Notes under the pieces: generated by a model | The model's input: the letters and a program-made list of their open reading frames with translations, nothing else | The model's database searches: none | Told to the model about the DNA's origin: nothing | Position numbers and translations under genes: made by a program | DNA from: JASLBX01 sp036374175 | GTDB lineage: Bacteria > Actinomycetota > Actinomycetes > Jiangellales > Jiangellaceae | Length of the DNA stretch: 64,000 bases | NCBI GenBank assembly: GCA_036374175.1 | Contig: DASUUH010000088.1 | Location: forward strand, 37,198-101,197 | Reading direction: 5' to 3' | Shown here: positions 25,127-34,081 of the stretch, in pieces | Layout: each line of letters starts with the position of its first letter | Numbering within the stretch: position 1 is the first letter of the stretch

Positions 25127-25537
25127 CTAGGCCGGCAGGACGTTCCAGGCCTCGAGCGTCTCGACGAGTTCGGGCGAGGTCGGCAGCCCACGCACCTCGG
25201 CCGGCGTACACCAGCGCGCAGCCGACGCATCGTCGCCCGCCTGCAGTGTCCCGCCGGTCACCCGGCAGGCGTAGTCGTTGATCACATAGACGACGCCTGC
25301 GCCGGGGCTGCGCTCCACGGTCCCGACGAGCTTACCGACGGCGACGTCCAGCCCGGTCTCCTCACGCACCTCCCGGACCACGGCCGCGGTGTCGTCCTCA
25401 CCGCGCTCGACCCGCCCGCCGGGCAGCGACCACGTGCCAGCCGCCGGCGGGCGGGCCCGCTGCACCAGCAGCAGCCGCCCGTCGTCGTCACGGACCACCG
25501 CCCCGACGCACGGCACGTAGTCGACCTCGACGCTCAC
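25127..25537 (-). CDS. Nudix hydrolase (MutT-like)
   Basis: Nucleoside-diphosphate-linked-moiety hydrolase of 136 residues. The Nudix box runs from PGGRVERGEDDTAAVVREV into REETGLDV, with all acidic metal ligands. GTG at 25537 overlaps the stop of the ABC permease gene (GTGA), making it the last cistron of a four-gene operon. The substrate is unknown, and a link to the transporter is not obvious. Confidence 0.88.
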   Translation of the reverse strand: MSVEVDYVPCVGAVVRDDDGRLLLVQRARPPAAGTWSLPGGRVERGEDDTAAVVREVREETGLDVAVGKLVGTVERSPGAGVVYVINDYACRVTGGTLQAGDDASAARWCTPAEVRGLPTSPELVETLEAWNVLPA

Positions 25538-26409
25538 GACGTGACGTCCTTGGTGGTGAGCCGGGCCCAGGCTAGCGAGCCGAACACCGCGATGTAGGCC
25601 GCCGATACCAGAAGGCCGGTGCGCACATTGTCGAACAGCATCGGTTCGCGAAGCAGGTCCATGAAGGCCAGCCACCAGTGCGGGTGCAGGTACTCGTGGA
25701 TGACCTCGATCTGCGGGATGGCGTCCAAGATCTGGCTGACCACCGCCACGGTGACGGTCGCCGCCATCGCGCCCATCGGCACCTCGGTCAGCGTCGAGAA
25801 GAACAACCCGATCGCGCCGAGAGTGGCCAGCATGACCGCCATGTACACAGTGACGAGCGTGGCGCGGCCGAGAGCTTCGACCAAGCTCACGGGCGCGCCG
25901 GACAGCAGCACGACGTCACCGGCGGGGAAAAGAAGCCAGCCGGTGATCAAGCCGCTGACCACGATCACGGCGATGCAGGCCAGCGCGTAGGCCGCGACCC
26001 CGGCGTACTTGACCAGCAGCAGCCTGGTCCGCCCGGTGGGGACGACGAGGAGGTTGCGCAGCGTCCCGCTGCTGGCTTCGCCCGCCACCGAGTCACCCGA
26101 CACGACGGCCATCACCATCGGCAGGAAGAGGGGGGACGCGAAGACCAGCGAGGCGAGACCGAGGAAGAACCCGTTTTGTGTCACCTGGTTCAGCAGCGGT
26201 GGTCCCTCACCCGCGGCCGGCGAGGTGAGGCGGACGATGACGCCCAGCAGCACCGGCGCCGCGGCCAACACGGCCAGCATGGCCAGGTTGCGCCGCCTGC
26301 GGAACACCAGCCGCAGCTCAGAACGTAAGAACCGGACCGTCGCCCGGCTCGGGCGGTCGGCCACGGCGACCGCTGGCCGGTCGAGCACCAACGGGTTACT
26401 GGTCGACAT
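25534..26409 (-). CDS. ABC transporter permease (ABC-2 type)
   Basis: Integral membrane subunit of 291 residues. A cytoplasmic N-terminus containing FLRSELRLVFRRRRNLAMLA leads into the first helix, and about six membrane segments follow. The segment VSGDSVAGEASSGTLRNLLVVPTGRTRLLLVKY is the typical cytoplasmic loop of ABC-2 exporters. Its ATG lies 14 bases inside the end of the ATPase gene, so the two are coupled. The transported molecule is unknown. Confidence 0.9.
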   Translation of the reverse strand: MSTSNPLVLDRPAVAVADRPSRATVRFLRSELRLVFRRRRNLAMLAVLAAAPVLLGVIVRLTSPAAGEGPPLLNQVTQNGFFLGLASLVFASPLFLPMVMAVVSGDSVAGEASSGTLRNLLVVPTGRTRLLLVKYAGVAAYALACIAVIVVSGLITGWLLFPAGDVVLLSGAPVSLVEALGRATLVTVYMAVMLATLGAIGLFFSTLTEVPMGAMAATVTVAVVSQILDAIPQIEVIHEYLHPHWWLAFMDLLREPMLFDNVRTGLLVSAAYIAVFGSLAWARLTTKDVTS

Positions 26410-27382
26410 CGAAGCCCTCCCCGGTCAGCTCGACGAACACGTCCTCCAGGTCCGGCTGCTCAACGATGAACTGCCGGACGGGGACGCCGGCGATCACCAG
26501 CGCTTCGACAAGCTGCTCAGAGTCTGCTTCTTCCAGGTCCGCGACAACGCCATTGGCGCGGATGTCCGGCTCGCCGGTGCCGCGCTGGTGCAGCACTGCC
26601 GCAGCGGCGGCCGGTCGTGATGTGTCGACCCGGACGCGGGTTCCGGCGGCCCGGCGGAGCTCTCCTAACTCGCCGGAGAAAATCAGCCGCCCGTGGTTCA
26701 TCACGCCGACATGGCTGCACACCTGCTCGACCTCGGTGAGCAGGTGTGACGACAGGAACACCGTCGTGCCGCCAGCGCCGACGTCGCGGATGATGGCCCG
26801 CACCTCGCGGGTGCCCTGCGGGTCCAGCCCGTTGGTCGGCTCGTCCAACACGAGGAGTTCGCGCGGGCGCAGCAGCGCCGCCGCCAGGCCGAGCCGTTGC
26901 CGCATGCCGAGGGAGTAGGCGCGGTAGCGCTTGGTCGCGGCGGCGGCCAGGCCCACCCGGTCCAGGGCTTCGTCGACTCGCTGCCGGGCGGCGCGTCCGC
27001 CCACCGTCCGGTCTGCGGCGTCGAGGCGCAGCAGGTTGTCGCGGCCGGACAGGTACGGGTAGAACGCCGGGCCTTCGATGAGCGCGCCTACGTGCGGCAG
27101 CACCTGTGCGGCAGCGTCCGGCATCGGCCGGCCGAGGAGCTCGAACGAGCCCTCGGTCGGCGTGATCAGGCCAAGCAACATCCGGATGGTTGTCGTCTTT
27201 CCTGAACCGTTCGGACCGAGGAAGCCGAACACGGCTCCGGGCGGCACGGCCAGGTTCAGCCCGTCAACGGCTACTTGACCGCCTGGGAACTGCTTGGTGA
27301 GCCCCTCGGTGCGCAGCACGGCGTCGGTCCGGCTCGGCGCCGTCGGAAAGGTCGTGGTCGGCCGGCTCACGACGGTCGTCAT
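26396..27382 (-). CDS. ABC transporter ATP-binding protein
   Basis: Single-domain ATPase of 328 residues that powers the adjacent permease. Walker A is GPNGSGKTT, the signature is YSLGMRQRLGLAAALL, Walker B is LLVLDEPTNGLDPQG and the H-loop is FLSSHLLTEVE. This resembles the CcmA/NatA exporter group. The ATG at 27382 overlaps the stop of the LolA-like gene (ATGA); an upstream in-frame start would run into that gene. Confidence 0.93.
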   Translation of the reverse strand: MTTVVSRPTTTFPTAPSRTDAVLRTEGLTKQFPGGQVAVDGLNLAVPPGAVFGFLGPNGSGKTTTIRMLLGLITPTEGSFELLGRPMPDAAAQVLPHVGALIEGPAFYPYLSGRDNLLRLDAADRTVGGRAARQRVDEALDRVGLAAAATKRYRAYSLGMRQRLGLAAALLRPRELLVLDEPTNGLDPQGTREVRAIIRDVGAGGTTVFLSSHLLTEVEQVCSHVGVMNHGRLIFSGELGELRRAAGTRVRVDTSRPAAAAAVLHQRGTGEPDIRANGVVADLEEADSEQLVEALVIAGVPVRQFIVEQPDLEDVFVELTGEGFDVDQ

Positions 27383-28473
27383 GGGTCGAGCCCTTCGGCG
27401 GTCTCCTCGAGCACGTCCGGCGTCACCGCACCGACCAGCAGCGTCCCGTCGTCCAGCCACAGGGCGGAGACCAGCGCGGTCTCGAACAGGGTTCCAGCGC
27501 CGTAGCTGCCTTCCACTCGCGTCCCGGCGCTCAGCAGCGCGTCCACCAGCCCGCTCTCGTCGTCTTCAGGCACAGTGACTTCATCGAGGACGAGGACGGA
27601 CGTCCAGCCTTCGCCGTACACCTCTGGCGGCTCGGTCATCATCGGTGCCTTGTCGCGGCTCATCAGGTCGAACAGGCTGCGTTCGGTGACGTCGGCGCCA
27701 GGCGGCGGGTTGAACCGGAAGACTTCCGCGGACGGCTCGCTGAATGTCACCGAGGTGAAGCCGACCTCGAAGGCCGGGTCGCCGCCATCACGCGCGTTGA
27801 TCTCGAACCGCAGCGGCATCGAGGTGTCGGCGTCGATGGCAAAACGTACGTCGCCGATCAATGACCGGTCATCGCGCGGGCTGACCACGAGTTCGTAGGC
27901 GGCGCGGCCGGCGACCTCGGCCGTCCCATCCACCGTGACCTGGGTGGTCTCGTCGAGTTCGCCGAGCATGTGTTCTGCTGCTTGGTCGGGAGTGATCGGC
28001 ATCTTGGGCGTGGCGAATGCCTCGGGCAGCGTGAAGGCCGGAGGCAGGTTCAAGTGGTCCGCCGTGTTTGTGGAGCTGTACCAGATCCAGAAGTCCGAGC
28101 CGTCCCTGATGACGTTCGTCTCGTCGAACGCTCCCATCAGGGCGAACCTGAACTGTTCGGGGCCTGCGTACCAGATTCGGGCCGTGTTGGAGTCGGTCAG
28201 CATCGACAGCAGGCTGGTGGTGTGGTGGTCGTCGCCTTCCAGCCCCGGTAGTGCCGGCAGGCCGAGCCGGGAGGTCTGGACGAGCGTGCCGGAGAACGGC
28301 TGCTTCTCTGCGTTGTGCACCTCGGCCAGCAGCTCGGCTGCGCTCTTGTCCGCAAGTGCGGGGGACGACGCGCCGGCGAGCAGCGCGCCGCCACCAATGG
28401 CCGCCGCCACCCCAGCGATCGCAACGGCCGGCACCGCCCAGCGGGCGCGGCGGGAGCGGAGCATGGATTTCAT
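27379..28473 (-). CDS. LolA-like exported protein
   Basis: Secreted or membrane-anchored protein of 364 residues. The N-terminal signal helix (AVPAVAIAGVAAAIGGGALLAGA) is followed by DKSAAELLAEV, KQPFSGTLVQTSRLGLP and MPLRFEINARD, the half-barrel pattern of LolA/LppX-type lipoprotein carriers. There is no lipobox cysteine. GGAGG sits five bases before the ATG. It is the first gene of the operon with the ABC exporter and lies opposite a two-component system, suggesting a cell-envelope stress or lipid export role. Confidence 0.82.
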   Translation of the reverse strand: MKSMLRSRRARWAVPAVAIAGVAAAIGGGALLAGASSPALADKSAAELLAEVHNAEKQPFSGTLVQTSRLGLPALPGLEGDDHHTTSLLSMLTDSNTARIWYAGPEQFRFALMGAFDETNVIRDGSDFWIWYSSTNTADHLNLPPAFTLPEAFATPKMPITPDQAAEHMLGELDETTQVTVDGTAEVAGRAAYELVVSPRDDRSLIGDVRFAIDADTSMPLRFEINARDGGDPAFEVGFTSVTFSEPSAEVFRFNPPPGADVTERSLFDLMSRDKAPMMTEPPEVYGEGWTSVLVLDEVTVPEDDESGLVDALLSAGTRVEGSYGAGTLFETALVSALWLDDGTLLVGAVTPDVLEETAEGLDP

Positions 28474-28541
28474 AATGCCTCCAGGGCATGGGGCCTGCCT
28501 GTTTCGATGCTCTCACTGTGCCCCTTCGCGCCTGTGAACAC

Positions 28542-28583
28542 CCTGAGAGCCGGCGATCGCACACCTCTCAGGTCGGCCTCAGG
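28542..28583. promoter_or_regulatory. Candidate response-regulator binding sites in a divergent promoter
   Basis: CTCAGG occurs at 28567-28572 and 28578-28583 (11-base period), and an inverted copy CCTGAG lies at 28542-28547. An 11-base direct repeat is the usual operator form for OmpR-family regulators. The sites lie between the LolA-like operon and the regulator gene, so they may control both. Confidence 0.45.
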
Positions 28584-28605
28584 GGAGGCGGGGCAGGCTA
28601 GGGGC

Positions 28606-29283
28606 GTGCGCATTCTTGTCGTGGAGGACGAAGTCCGGCTGGCCCAGGCGCTGCAGCGTGGCCTGCGAGCCGAAGGCTTCGCCGTAGATCTCGCCCATGA
28701 CGGCGAGGAAGGGTTGTTCCTGGCTCGCGAGGGCGGCTACGACGCAGTGATCCTCGACATCATGTTGCCCAAGCTGTCCGGCTACCGGGTATGCCGCGCG
28801 CTCCGGTCCGAGAACAACTGGGTGCCGGTGCTGATGCTCTCGGCCAAGGACGGCGAGTACGACCAGGCGGACGGCCTTGACATCGGCGCGGACGACTCCC
28901 TCACCAAGCCGTTTTCGTATGTCGTGTTGGTGGCCAAGCTGCGCGCGCTGCTCCGCAGGACCGCACCGCCTCGCCCGTCCGTCCTGACCGCCGGGGATCT
29001 CTCGCTGGACCCCGCGGCGCATGTCGTCAAGCGCGGTGACGAAGAGATCTCGCTGACACCGCGCGAGTTCACGCTGCTGGAGCTGTTTATGCGGCACCCT
29101 GACGAGGTGCTGTCCAAGTCCGAGATCCTGGCCCACGTATGGGACGCCTACTACGAAGGCGACCCGAACGTGGTCGAGGTGTACGTGGGATACCTCCGGC
29201 GCAAGATCGACGCTCCGTTCGATCGCAACGCGTTGCAGACAGTGCGCGGCGCGGGTTATCGGCTGGCTGCCGATGGTGGCTGA
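28606..29283 (+). CDS. OmpR-family response regulator
   Basis: DNA-binding regulator of 225 residues. The receiver domain has E7/D8 and phospho-acceptor D51 (VILDIMLPKLSG), plus the conserved lysine in LTKPFS. The winged helix ends with VRGAGYRLA. GTG at 28606 gives the canonical MRILVVEDE start. The gene overlaps the kinase gene by eleven bases and diverges from the LolA-like/ABC operon, a likely target. Confidence 0.92.
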   Translation: MRILVVEDEVRLAQALQRGLRAEGFAVDLAHDGEEGLFLAREGGYDAVILDIMLPKLSGYRVCRALRSENNWVPVLMLSAKDGEYDQADGLDIGADDSLTKPFSYVVLVAKLRALLRRTAPPRPSVLTAGDLSLDPAAHVVKRGDEEISLTPREFTLLELFMRHPDEVLSKSEILAHVWDAYYEGDPNVVEVYVGYLRRKIDAPFDRNALQTVRGAGYRLAADGG

Positions 29284-30658
29284 CTGGTTCGGACAGCTCA
29301 GCCTTCGGGCCCGGCTTACCGTGGTGGCGAGCATTCTGGTGGCGGGTGCACTGACGGCAGGAGCGATCCTGCTGACTGCGGCCGTCCAGCGTTCGCTCAT
29401 CACCGCGGTCGACGAGGCGGCTCGGCAGCGGGCCACGGATGTCGCCTTGCTGATCGACACCGGCCGGCTGCCGGACCCGATCCCGGTCGAAGCCGGGACG
29501 CCGTTGGTGCAGGTGGTCGACGCCGGCGATCGTGTCGTGGCCGCATCCCCGGGTGGCGACCGGCTGGTGCCGATCTTGCTGCCAAACGAGGTGGCCGCGG
29601 TCCGGGCGGGCGAGTCGCGCCGGCTGGACGGATCACGGCTGGGTATGGCCGGCCAGCTGTACGTCGTCGGTGCGGCGGCAGGCGACGAAGCCGAGCCGCT
29701 GACCGTGCTGGTGGCCAGGTCAATGAATGAGGTCGAGGACGCGACGCGGGTGGTCCGCGCCGTGCTGTTCGGGGGAGTGCCGTTACTCGTCGGGGCCTTC
29801 GCCGTAGCCTGCTGGTGGCTTGTCGGACAGGCGCTGCGGCCGGTGGCGGCGCTGCGTAAGGGTGCCGAAGACATCACGACGACGCGGGAGCGGCGGCGGC
29901 TGCCGGTACCGGTGGCCGAAGACGAGGTGCACCGGCTGGCCGTAACCCTCAACGACATGCTCGACCGGCTAGAGCGGTCGAGCGCCAGGCAGCGGGCTTT
30001 CGTCTCGGACGCGGCGCACGAGCTGCGCAGCCCGCTGACCGCGATCCGAACCCAGCTGGAGGTCGCGCGCGCCCATCCGGCGACCGCCGAGTGGGACGAG
30101 ATCAGCGTGGATGCTCTCGCCGAAGTCGAGCGGCTCTCGCGCCTGGTGGACGACTTGCTCGTGCTGGCCCGGTCCGACGAGGCCCCGCGCCGCCGGGTCG
30201 AGCCGGTGGACCTGGCGCAGGTCGTCGATGACGTAGTGGCTCGCTACGAAGCCGGCGCGGTGCCCGTGGGCAGGGTTGGCGCGGACTCGGTCCCCATCTC
30301 CGGCGACGTCGACGCGCTGGGACGGATCGTGTCGAACCTTGTCGACAACGCGGTGCGCCACGCGGCGTCGTCGGTGACCGTCGAACTCACCGCCGATGGC
30401 AGCGGCGCGGCACTTGTCGTGGCCGACGACGGGCCCGGCATCTCCGCCCAGGACCGCGAGCGGGTCTTCGACCGGTTCACCCGGTTGGACGAGGCACGTA
30501 GCCGCGACGCCGGCGGGACCGGGTTGGGGCTGCCAATCGTCCGGGAGCTGGTTCGTCTCCACGGCGGGACCGTCCGCCTCGAGGACAATGACCCGGGCCT
30601 GCGAGCCGTCGTCCGGCTGCCCAGGGTGGATCTCACGCCGGCTCAGACGATCAGGTAG
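29273..30658 (+). CDS. Sensor histidine kinase
   Basis: Membrane kinase of 461 residues paired with the preceding regulator. Two membrane helices (about residues 14-37 and 163-187) flank an extracytoplasmic sensor domain of about 125 residues. HAMP follows, then the dimerisation motif FVSDAAHELRSPLTAIR with H249. The ATPase domain has NLVDNAVRHA, DDGPGIS and GTGLGLPIV. The ATG overlaps the regulator stop. The signal is unknown. Confidence 0.92.
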   Translation: MVADWFGQLSLRARLTVVASILVAGALTAGAILLTAAVQRSLITAVDEAARQRATDVALLIDTGRLPDPIPVEAGTPLVQVVDAGDRVVAASPGGDRLVPILLPNEVAAVRAGESRRLDGSRLGMAGQLYVVGAAAGDEAEPLTVLVARSMNEVEDATRVVRAVLFGGVPLLVGAFAVACWWLVGQALRPVAALRKGAEDITTTRERRRLPVPVAEDEVHRLAVTLNDMLDRLERSSARQRAFVSDAAHELRSPLTAIRTQLEVARAHPATAEWDEISVDALAEVERLSRLVDDLLVLARSDEAPRRRVEPVDLAQVVDDVVARYEAGAVPVGRVGADSVPISGDVDALGRIVSNLVDNAVRHAASSVTVELTADGSGAALVVADDGPGISAQDRERVFDRFTRLDEARSRDAGGTGLGLPIVRELVRLHGGTVRLEDNDPGLRAVVRLPRVDLTPAQTIR

Positions 30659-30705
30659 CGAGTTCGAGTTGACGGAAGGGGTCAAGTCGCGGGACGGTCA
30701 GGCAC

Positions 30706-31341
30706 GTGAAGGCTGACCCGACATGCCCCCGCTGCGGCGGTCCAGTGCGCCCGCCGGGCGTGTGGGCCAGCCGCTGGACGTGCGCGGTGCACGGTGAGGT
30801 GTATCCGCTGCAGCCGGTGGTTGTGCCCAGCGCGCGACTTGCCCGCCAGCTCGGCGAGCGTTCACTCGTGCCGATCTGGCTGCCTTGGCCGTTGCCCAGA
30901 GGTTGGGTCATCGGCGCGATCATGCACGCCGGCGACGACGTGTCGGGTGTGCAGGCAACCGCGCTGGTCATCAGCGGCCCGAATCCGCTGGGTGGCCCAG
31001 GCGACCTGATGCTCGTGGCCGAGGAGATGGGTGTCGGCCTGGGGGCACGGTACGCCGGTGTCGACGGCCCTGACCCGGGCGACGTCGTCAAGAGTGAGCC
31101 ACACGCCCGGGTCGAGGTCGACGGGCGGACCGTCCCGTTGTGGTGCCTGGACAGCCCCAGCGATCGGGCGGCGTACGTCGGGCAGTGGCTGGGCCAGTGG
31201 CTGTGGACCATCCTGTGGCCGCAGACCGCGGGCGTCCTGCTGCTGGAAGATCTACCCCTCTCAGACCTGCGCTCGCTCGGACACGAAGCCGATCTGTTGC
31301 CGTACGGCACGCCGCCGCCGTGGCTCGCGGGTAGCCCGTAG
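30706..31341 (+). CDS. DUF6758 family protein
   Basis: Conserved actinobacterial protein of 211 residues without known function. The N-terminus carries a small zinc-finger-like pattern (CPRCGGPVRPPG then WTCAVHG). The centre contains RGWVIGAIMHAGDDVSG and the C-terminal half QWLGQWLWTILWPQTAG. Its TAG stop directly abuts the ATG of the PHP gene, beginning a coupled run of four genes. Confidence 0.75.
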   Translation: MKADPTCPRCGGPVRPPGVWASRWTCAVHGEVYPLQPVVVPSARLARQLGERSLVPIWLPWPLPRGWVIGAIMHAGDDVSGVQATALVISGPNPLGGPGDLMLVAEEMGVGLGARYAGVDGPDPGDVVKSEPHARVEVDGRTVPLWCLDSPSDRAAYVGQWLGQWLWTILWPQTAGVLLLEDLPLSDLRSLGHEADLLPYGTPPPWLAGSP

Positions 31342-32238
31342 ATGCGCATCGACCTGCACACGCACAGTGCTGTTTCGGACGGGACGGATACCCCGGACGT
31401 TCTGGTGCGTAACGCCGCCGCTGCCGGCCTGGATGTGGTTGCCCTGACCGACCATGACACGTTCGACGGCTGGGACGCCGCAATGGCCGCGGGGCGACAG
31501 CACGGTGTCGTCGTGGTCGGCGGCGTGGAGATCTCAACGACGTTAAACCGCGCCGGTGTCCACCTGCTGGCCTACCTGCCCGATCCCACCCACGAACCCC
31601 TGGTCGCCGAGTTGAAGCGGATCCGTTCCCATCGGGCCGGGCGGCTCGGCGCCATCGTCGACCGGCTGAACGCGATCGGCCTGCGCATCACCCAGGAGGA
31701 CGTCCTGGCCGTCGCCCGCCGGGCTTCCTCGCTCGGCCGGCCGCACGTAGCAGACGCGCTCGTGGCTCGCGGCTACGTCCGGGATCGCGGCGAGGCGTTC
31801 GGCAACTGGCTCGCCGAAGGGGGGCCGGCCTACGTGCCAAAGTACTCGCCGCCGACAGCGGACGCGATTGCCCTGGTCCGGCGGGCCGGCGGGGTCCCCG
31901 TGCTTGCCCACCCGTGGGGAAGGAGTTCGCGGCGGGTGCTGACGCCGGCGACGATGGCCGACCTTGCCGGGAAAGGGCTCGCCGGTCTCGAAGTCGATCA
32001 CGACGACCACAGCGAAGCGGACCGGACCGAACTGCGCGGGCTGGCCGTCGACCTCGGGCTGATCGTGACCGGGTCGAGCGACCACCATGGCGCCGGCAAG
32101 ATCGGTCACGAACTGGGCAGGTACACCACCGCGCCGGACGAGTACGAACGCCTGTTGGCCATCGGAGGGCGGGATCCGGCTGAGCTGAACCCGTCCAGCC
32201 AGGCCCAGGCCGGCGAGATCGACAGCGGCGCGGCATGA
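31342..32238 (+). CDS. PHP-domain phosphoesterase (TrpH/RNase AM-like)
   Basis: Metal-dependent phosphoesterase of 298 residues. All PHP motifs are visible: DLHTHSAVSDG, LTDHDTFDG, GRPHVADAL, LAHPWG and GSSDHHG. This subgroup includes E. coli YciV/TrpH (RNase AM), which trims RNA 5' ends and hydrolyses 3',5'-bisphosphates. It abuts the DUF6758 gene and overlaps marC by four bases. Confidence 0.88.
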   Translation: MRIDLHTHSAVSDGTDTPDVLVRNAAAAGLDVVALTDHDTFDGWDAAMAAGRQHGVVVVGGVEISTTLNRAGVHLLAYLPDPTHEPLVAELKRIRSHRAGRLGAIVDRLNAIGLRITQEDVLAVARRASSLGRPHVADALVARGYVRDRGEAFGNWLAEGGPAYVPKYSPPTADAIALVRRAGGVPVLAHPWGRSSRRVLTPATMADLAGKGLAGLEVDHDDHSEADRTELRGLAVDLGLIVTGSSDHHGAGKIGHELGRYTTAPDEYERLLAIGGRDPAELNPSSQAQAGEIDSGAA

Positions 32239-32840
32239 ACGGCCAGCTGTTCGGGGAGGCGTTCGTCACCTTGTTCGTGATCATGGATCCGCCGGGAACC
32301 GTGCCGATCTTCCTTGCGTTGACCGGGGCGCTCCGATCAGCCGAGCGGCGGCGTGCAGCGTGGGTCGCGGTGGCCGTCGCCCTCGGGGTGATCGTTGCGT
32401 TCGCGCTGTTCGGCCAGGTCATCCTCGACTATCTCGGCATCAGCCTGCCGGCCCTGCAAACGGCCGGCGGCCTGCTGTTGCTGCTCGTCGCGTTGCAGCT
32501 GCTGACCGGCGAGCTCGATGATCCTGCGCAGCCGGCCAGCGGGAACGTGGCCATGGTGCCGCTGGGTACGCCGCTTCTCGCCGGCCCGGGCGCGATCGTT
32601 GCGACGATGGTTTTCGTCCAGCGCTCGGACGAGGCGGCGGACTACCTGGCAGTGGCCGCCGCGATAGTTGCCGTGCACGTGTTGCTGTGGATCTTTATGC
32701 GGTACAGCGTGGTGATTTTGCGTATCCTCCGCGAATCGGGAATTCTGCTGCTGACCCGGATCGCCGGCCTGCTGCTGGCTGCCATCGCCGTCCAACTGGT
32801 CGCGGATGCGGTTCGGGCGTTCATCGAAGGGACCGGATGA
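32235..32840 (+). CDS. MarC-family integral membrane protein
   Basis: Membrane protein of 201 residues with about six helices. The family motif FVIMDPPGTVPIFLAL near the N-terminus and the internal-repeat segment MVPLGTPLLAGPGAI identify MarC/UPF0056. The function of this family is unresolved. Both ends overlap neighbouring genes by ATGA. Confidence 0.9.
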   Translation: MNGQLFGEAFVTLFVIMDPPGTVPIFLALTGALRSAERRRAAWVAVAVALGVIVAFALFGQVILDYLGISLPALQTAGGLLLLLVALQLLTGELDDPAQPASGNVAMVPLGTPLLAGPGAIVATMVFVQRSDEAADYLAVAAAIVAVHVLLWIFMRYSVVILRILRESGILLLTRIAGLLLAAIAVQLVADAVRAFIEGTG

Positions 32841-33685
32841 GTTCGCAGGGGACGCTCGCGGGGATGCCGTCCCGGCTGTTCCGGGCCACCCCCACACGCC
32901 TGACCACCTGGCTGGACTGTCCGCGCCGGTACCGGTTCACGTATCTCGACCGCCCGCCGCCGCCCAAAGGCCCGCCGTGGGCGCACAACACCCTCGGCGC
33001 CGCGGTGCACGTCGCACTCGCCGACTGGTGGCGCCTGCCGCTGGAGCGTCGGACGGTCGCCACCGCCGGTGCCTTGCTGGACCGGGCCTGGCGAACGGAC
33101 GGGTTCCGCAACGACGCGCAGGCCGAGGAGTGGCGCGTGCGGTGCAGGCAGATGGTCGAGCGGTACGCAGCGAAGCTGGACCCTGCGGAGGAGCCGCGCG
33201 GAGTGGAACGTACGGTGTCGACGGTGTACGGCCGGATGGCGCTGTCCGGCCGGGTCGACCGAATCGACGAGCGGCCCGACGGCGAGCTTGTTGTCGTCGA
33301 CTACAAGACCGGCCGGCATGTGCTGACGGTCGACGACGCCCGGTCGTCGCTCGCCCTCGCCGTGTACGCGGCTGCGGCGGCTCGGACGCTACGCCGAGCG
33401 TGCCACCGCGTGGAGCTACACCACCTGCCGACGGGTGATGTGGTGGCGTGGGACCACGACGAGCGATCGATCACCCGGCATCTTGGCCGCGCTGACGACA
33501 TCGCCAGCGAGTGCATCGCGGCAGATGAGGCATTCGCGGCCGGACGGGCCGGCGACGACGTGTTCCCACCGCAGCCGTCGCCGCAGTGTGCGTGGTGCGA
33601 CTTCCGCCCGGCATGTCCGCAGGGGCGGGCGCACGTTCCCGATCGGGCGCCGTGGTCCGGGCTGGCCGAACCGCCCCTGGATTGA
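32837..33685 (+). CDS. RecB-family PD-(D/E)XK nuclease
   Basis: Stand-alone nuclease of 282 residues, like the nuclease module of AddB/AdnA or Cas4. The core reads LSGRVDRIDE, then VVVDYKTGR, supplying the catalytic D...D-x-K. Cysteines for an iron-sulfur cluster are split between the N-terminus (WLDCPRRYRF) and the C-terminus (CAWCDFRPAC). It is translationally coupled to marC. There is no helicase domain and no CRISPR array nearby, so DNA repair is the likelier role. Confidence 0.85.
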   Translation: MSSQGTLAGMPSRLFRATPTRLTTWLDCPRRYRFTYLDRPPPPKGPPWAHNTLGAAVHVALADWWRLPLERRTVATAGALLDRAWRTDGFRNDAQAEEWRVRCRQMVERYAAKLDPAEEPRGVERTVSTVYGRMALSGRVDRIDERPDGELVVVDYKTGRHVLTVDDARSSLALAVYAAAAARTLRRACHRVELHHLPTGDVVAWDHDERSITRHLGRADDIASECIAADEAFAAGRAGDDVFPPQPSPQCAWCDFRPACPQGRAHVPDRAPWSGLAEPPLD

Positions 33686-33694
33686 CGGGCGCGT

Positions 33695-34081
33695 TCAGTC
33701 GATTTCGGCCCAGACCAGCTTGCCGGCCTCCGACGATTCGGTTCCCCAGCGCGTCGCGAGTGCGGCGACGATCTCGATCCCACGCCCGCCTTCGGCATCG
33801 GGCCGGTTGGACTTCTTGGTCGGCCAGCGACTACCGGCTGCGTCGGACACCTCGATGCGCACTCCCGTCGCTCCCAGCGGTCGGACCCGCAGCTCCAGCG
33901 GGGGCAGGGCATGGACGAGGGCGTTCGTCACGAGCTCGCTGACAAGCAACTCGGCGGTGCGCCAGTCGCACCGGTTGCACATCGAGCGCAACCAGGTGCG
34001 AACGGCCCGCCGGACTCGCGGCACCTCGGTCGGCCTCGCCGCGAGCTGCAGCTGCAACACAGATTGGCTCGACGTTGCCAT
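33695..34081 (-). CDS. RsbW-like ATP-binding protein (anti-sigma kinase fold)
   Basis: GHKL ATPase domain protein of 128 residues. The N-box reads ELLVSELVTNALVHA and a glycine-rich G2-like box GGRGIEIVAALATRWG is present, as in serine-kinase anti-sigma factors. The middle G1 box is degraded (SDAAGS). The ATG at 34081 is in a TGATG overlap with the hydrolase gene. No antagonist or sigma gene is adjacent. Confidence 0.85.
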   Translation of the reverse strand: MATSSQSVLQLQLAARPTEVPRVRRAVRTWLRSMCNRCDWRTAELLVSELVTNALVHALPPLELRVRPLGATGVRIEVSDAAGSRWPTKKSNRPDAEGGRGIEIVAALATRWGTESSEAGKLVWAEID

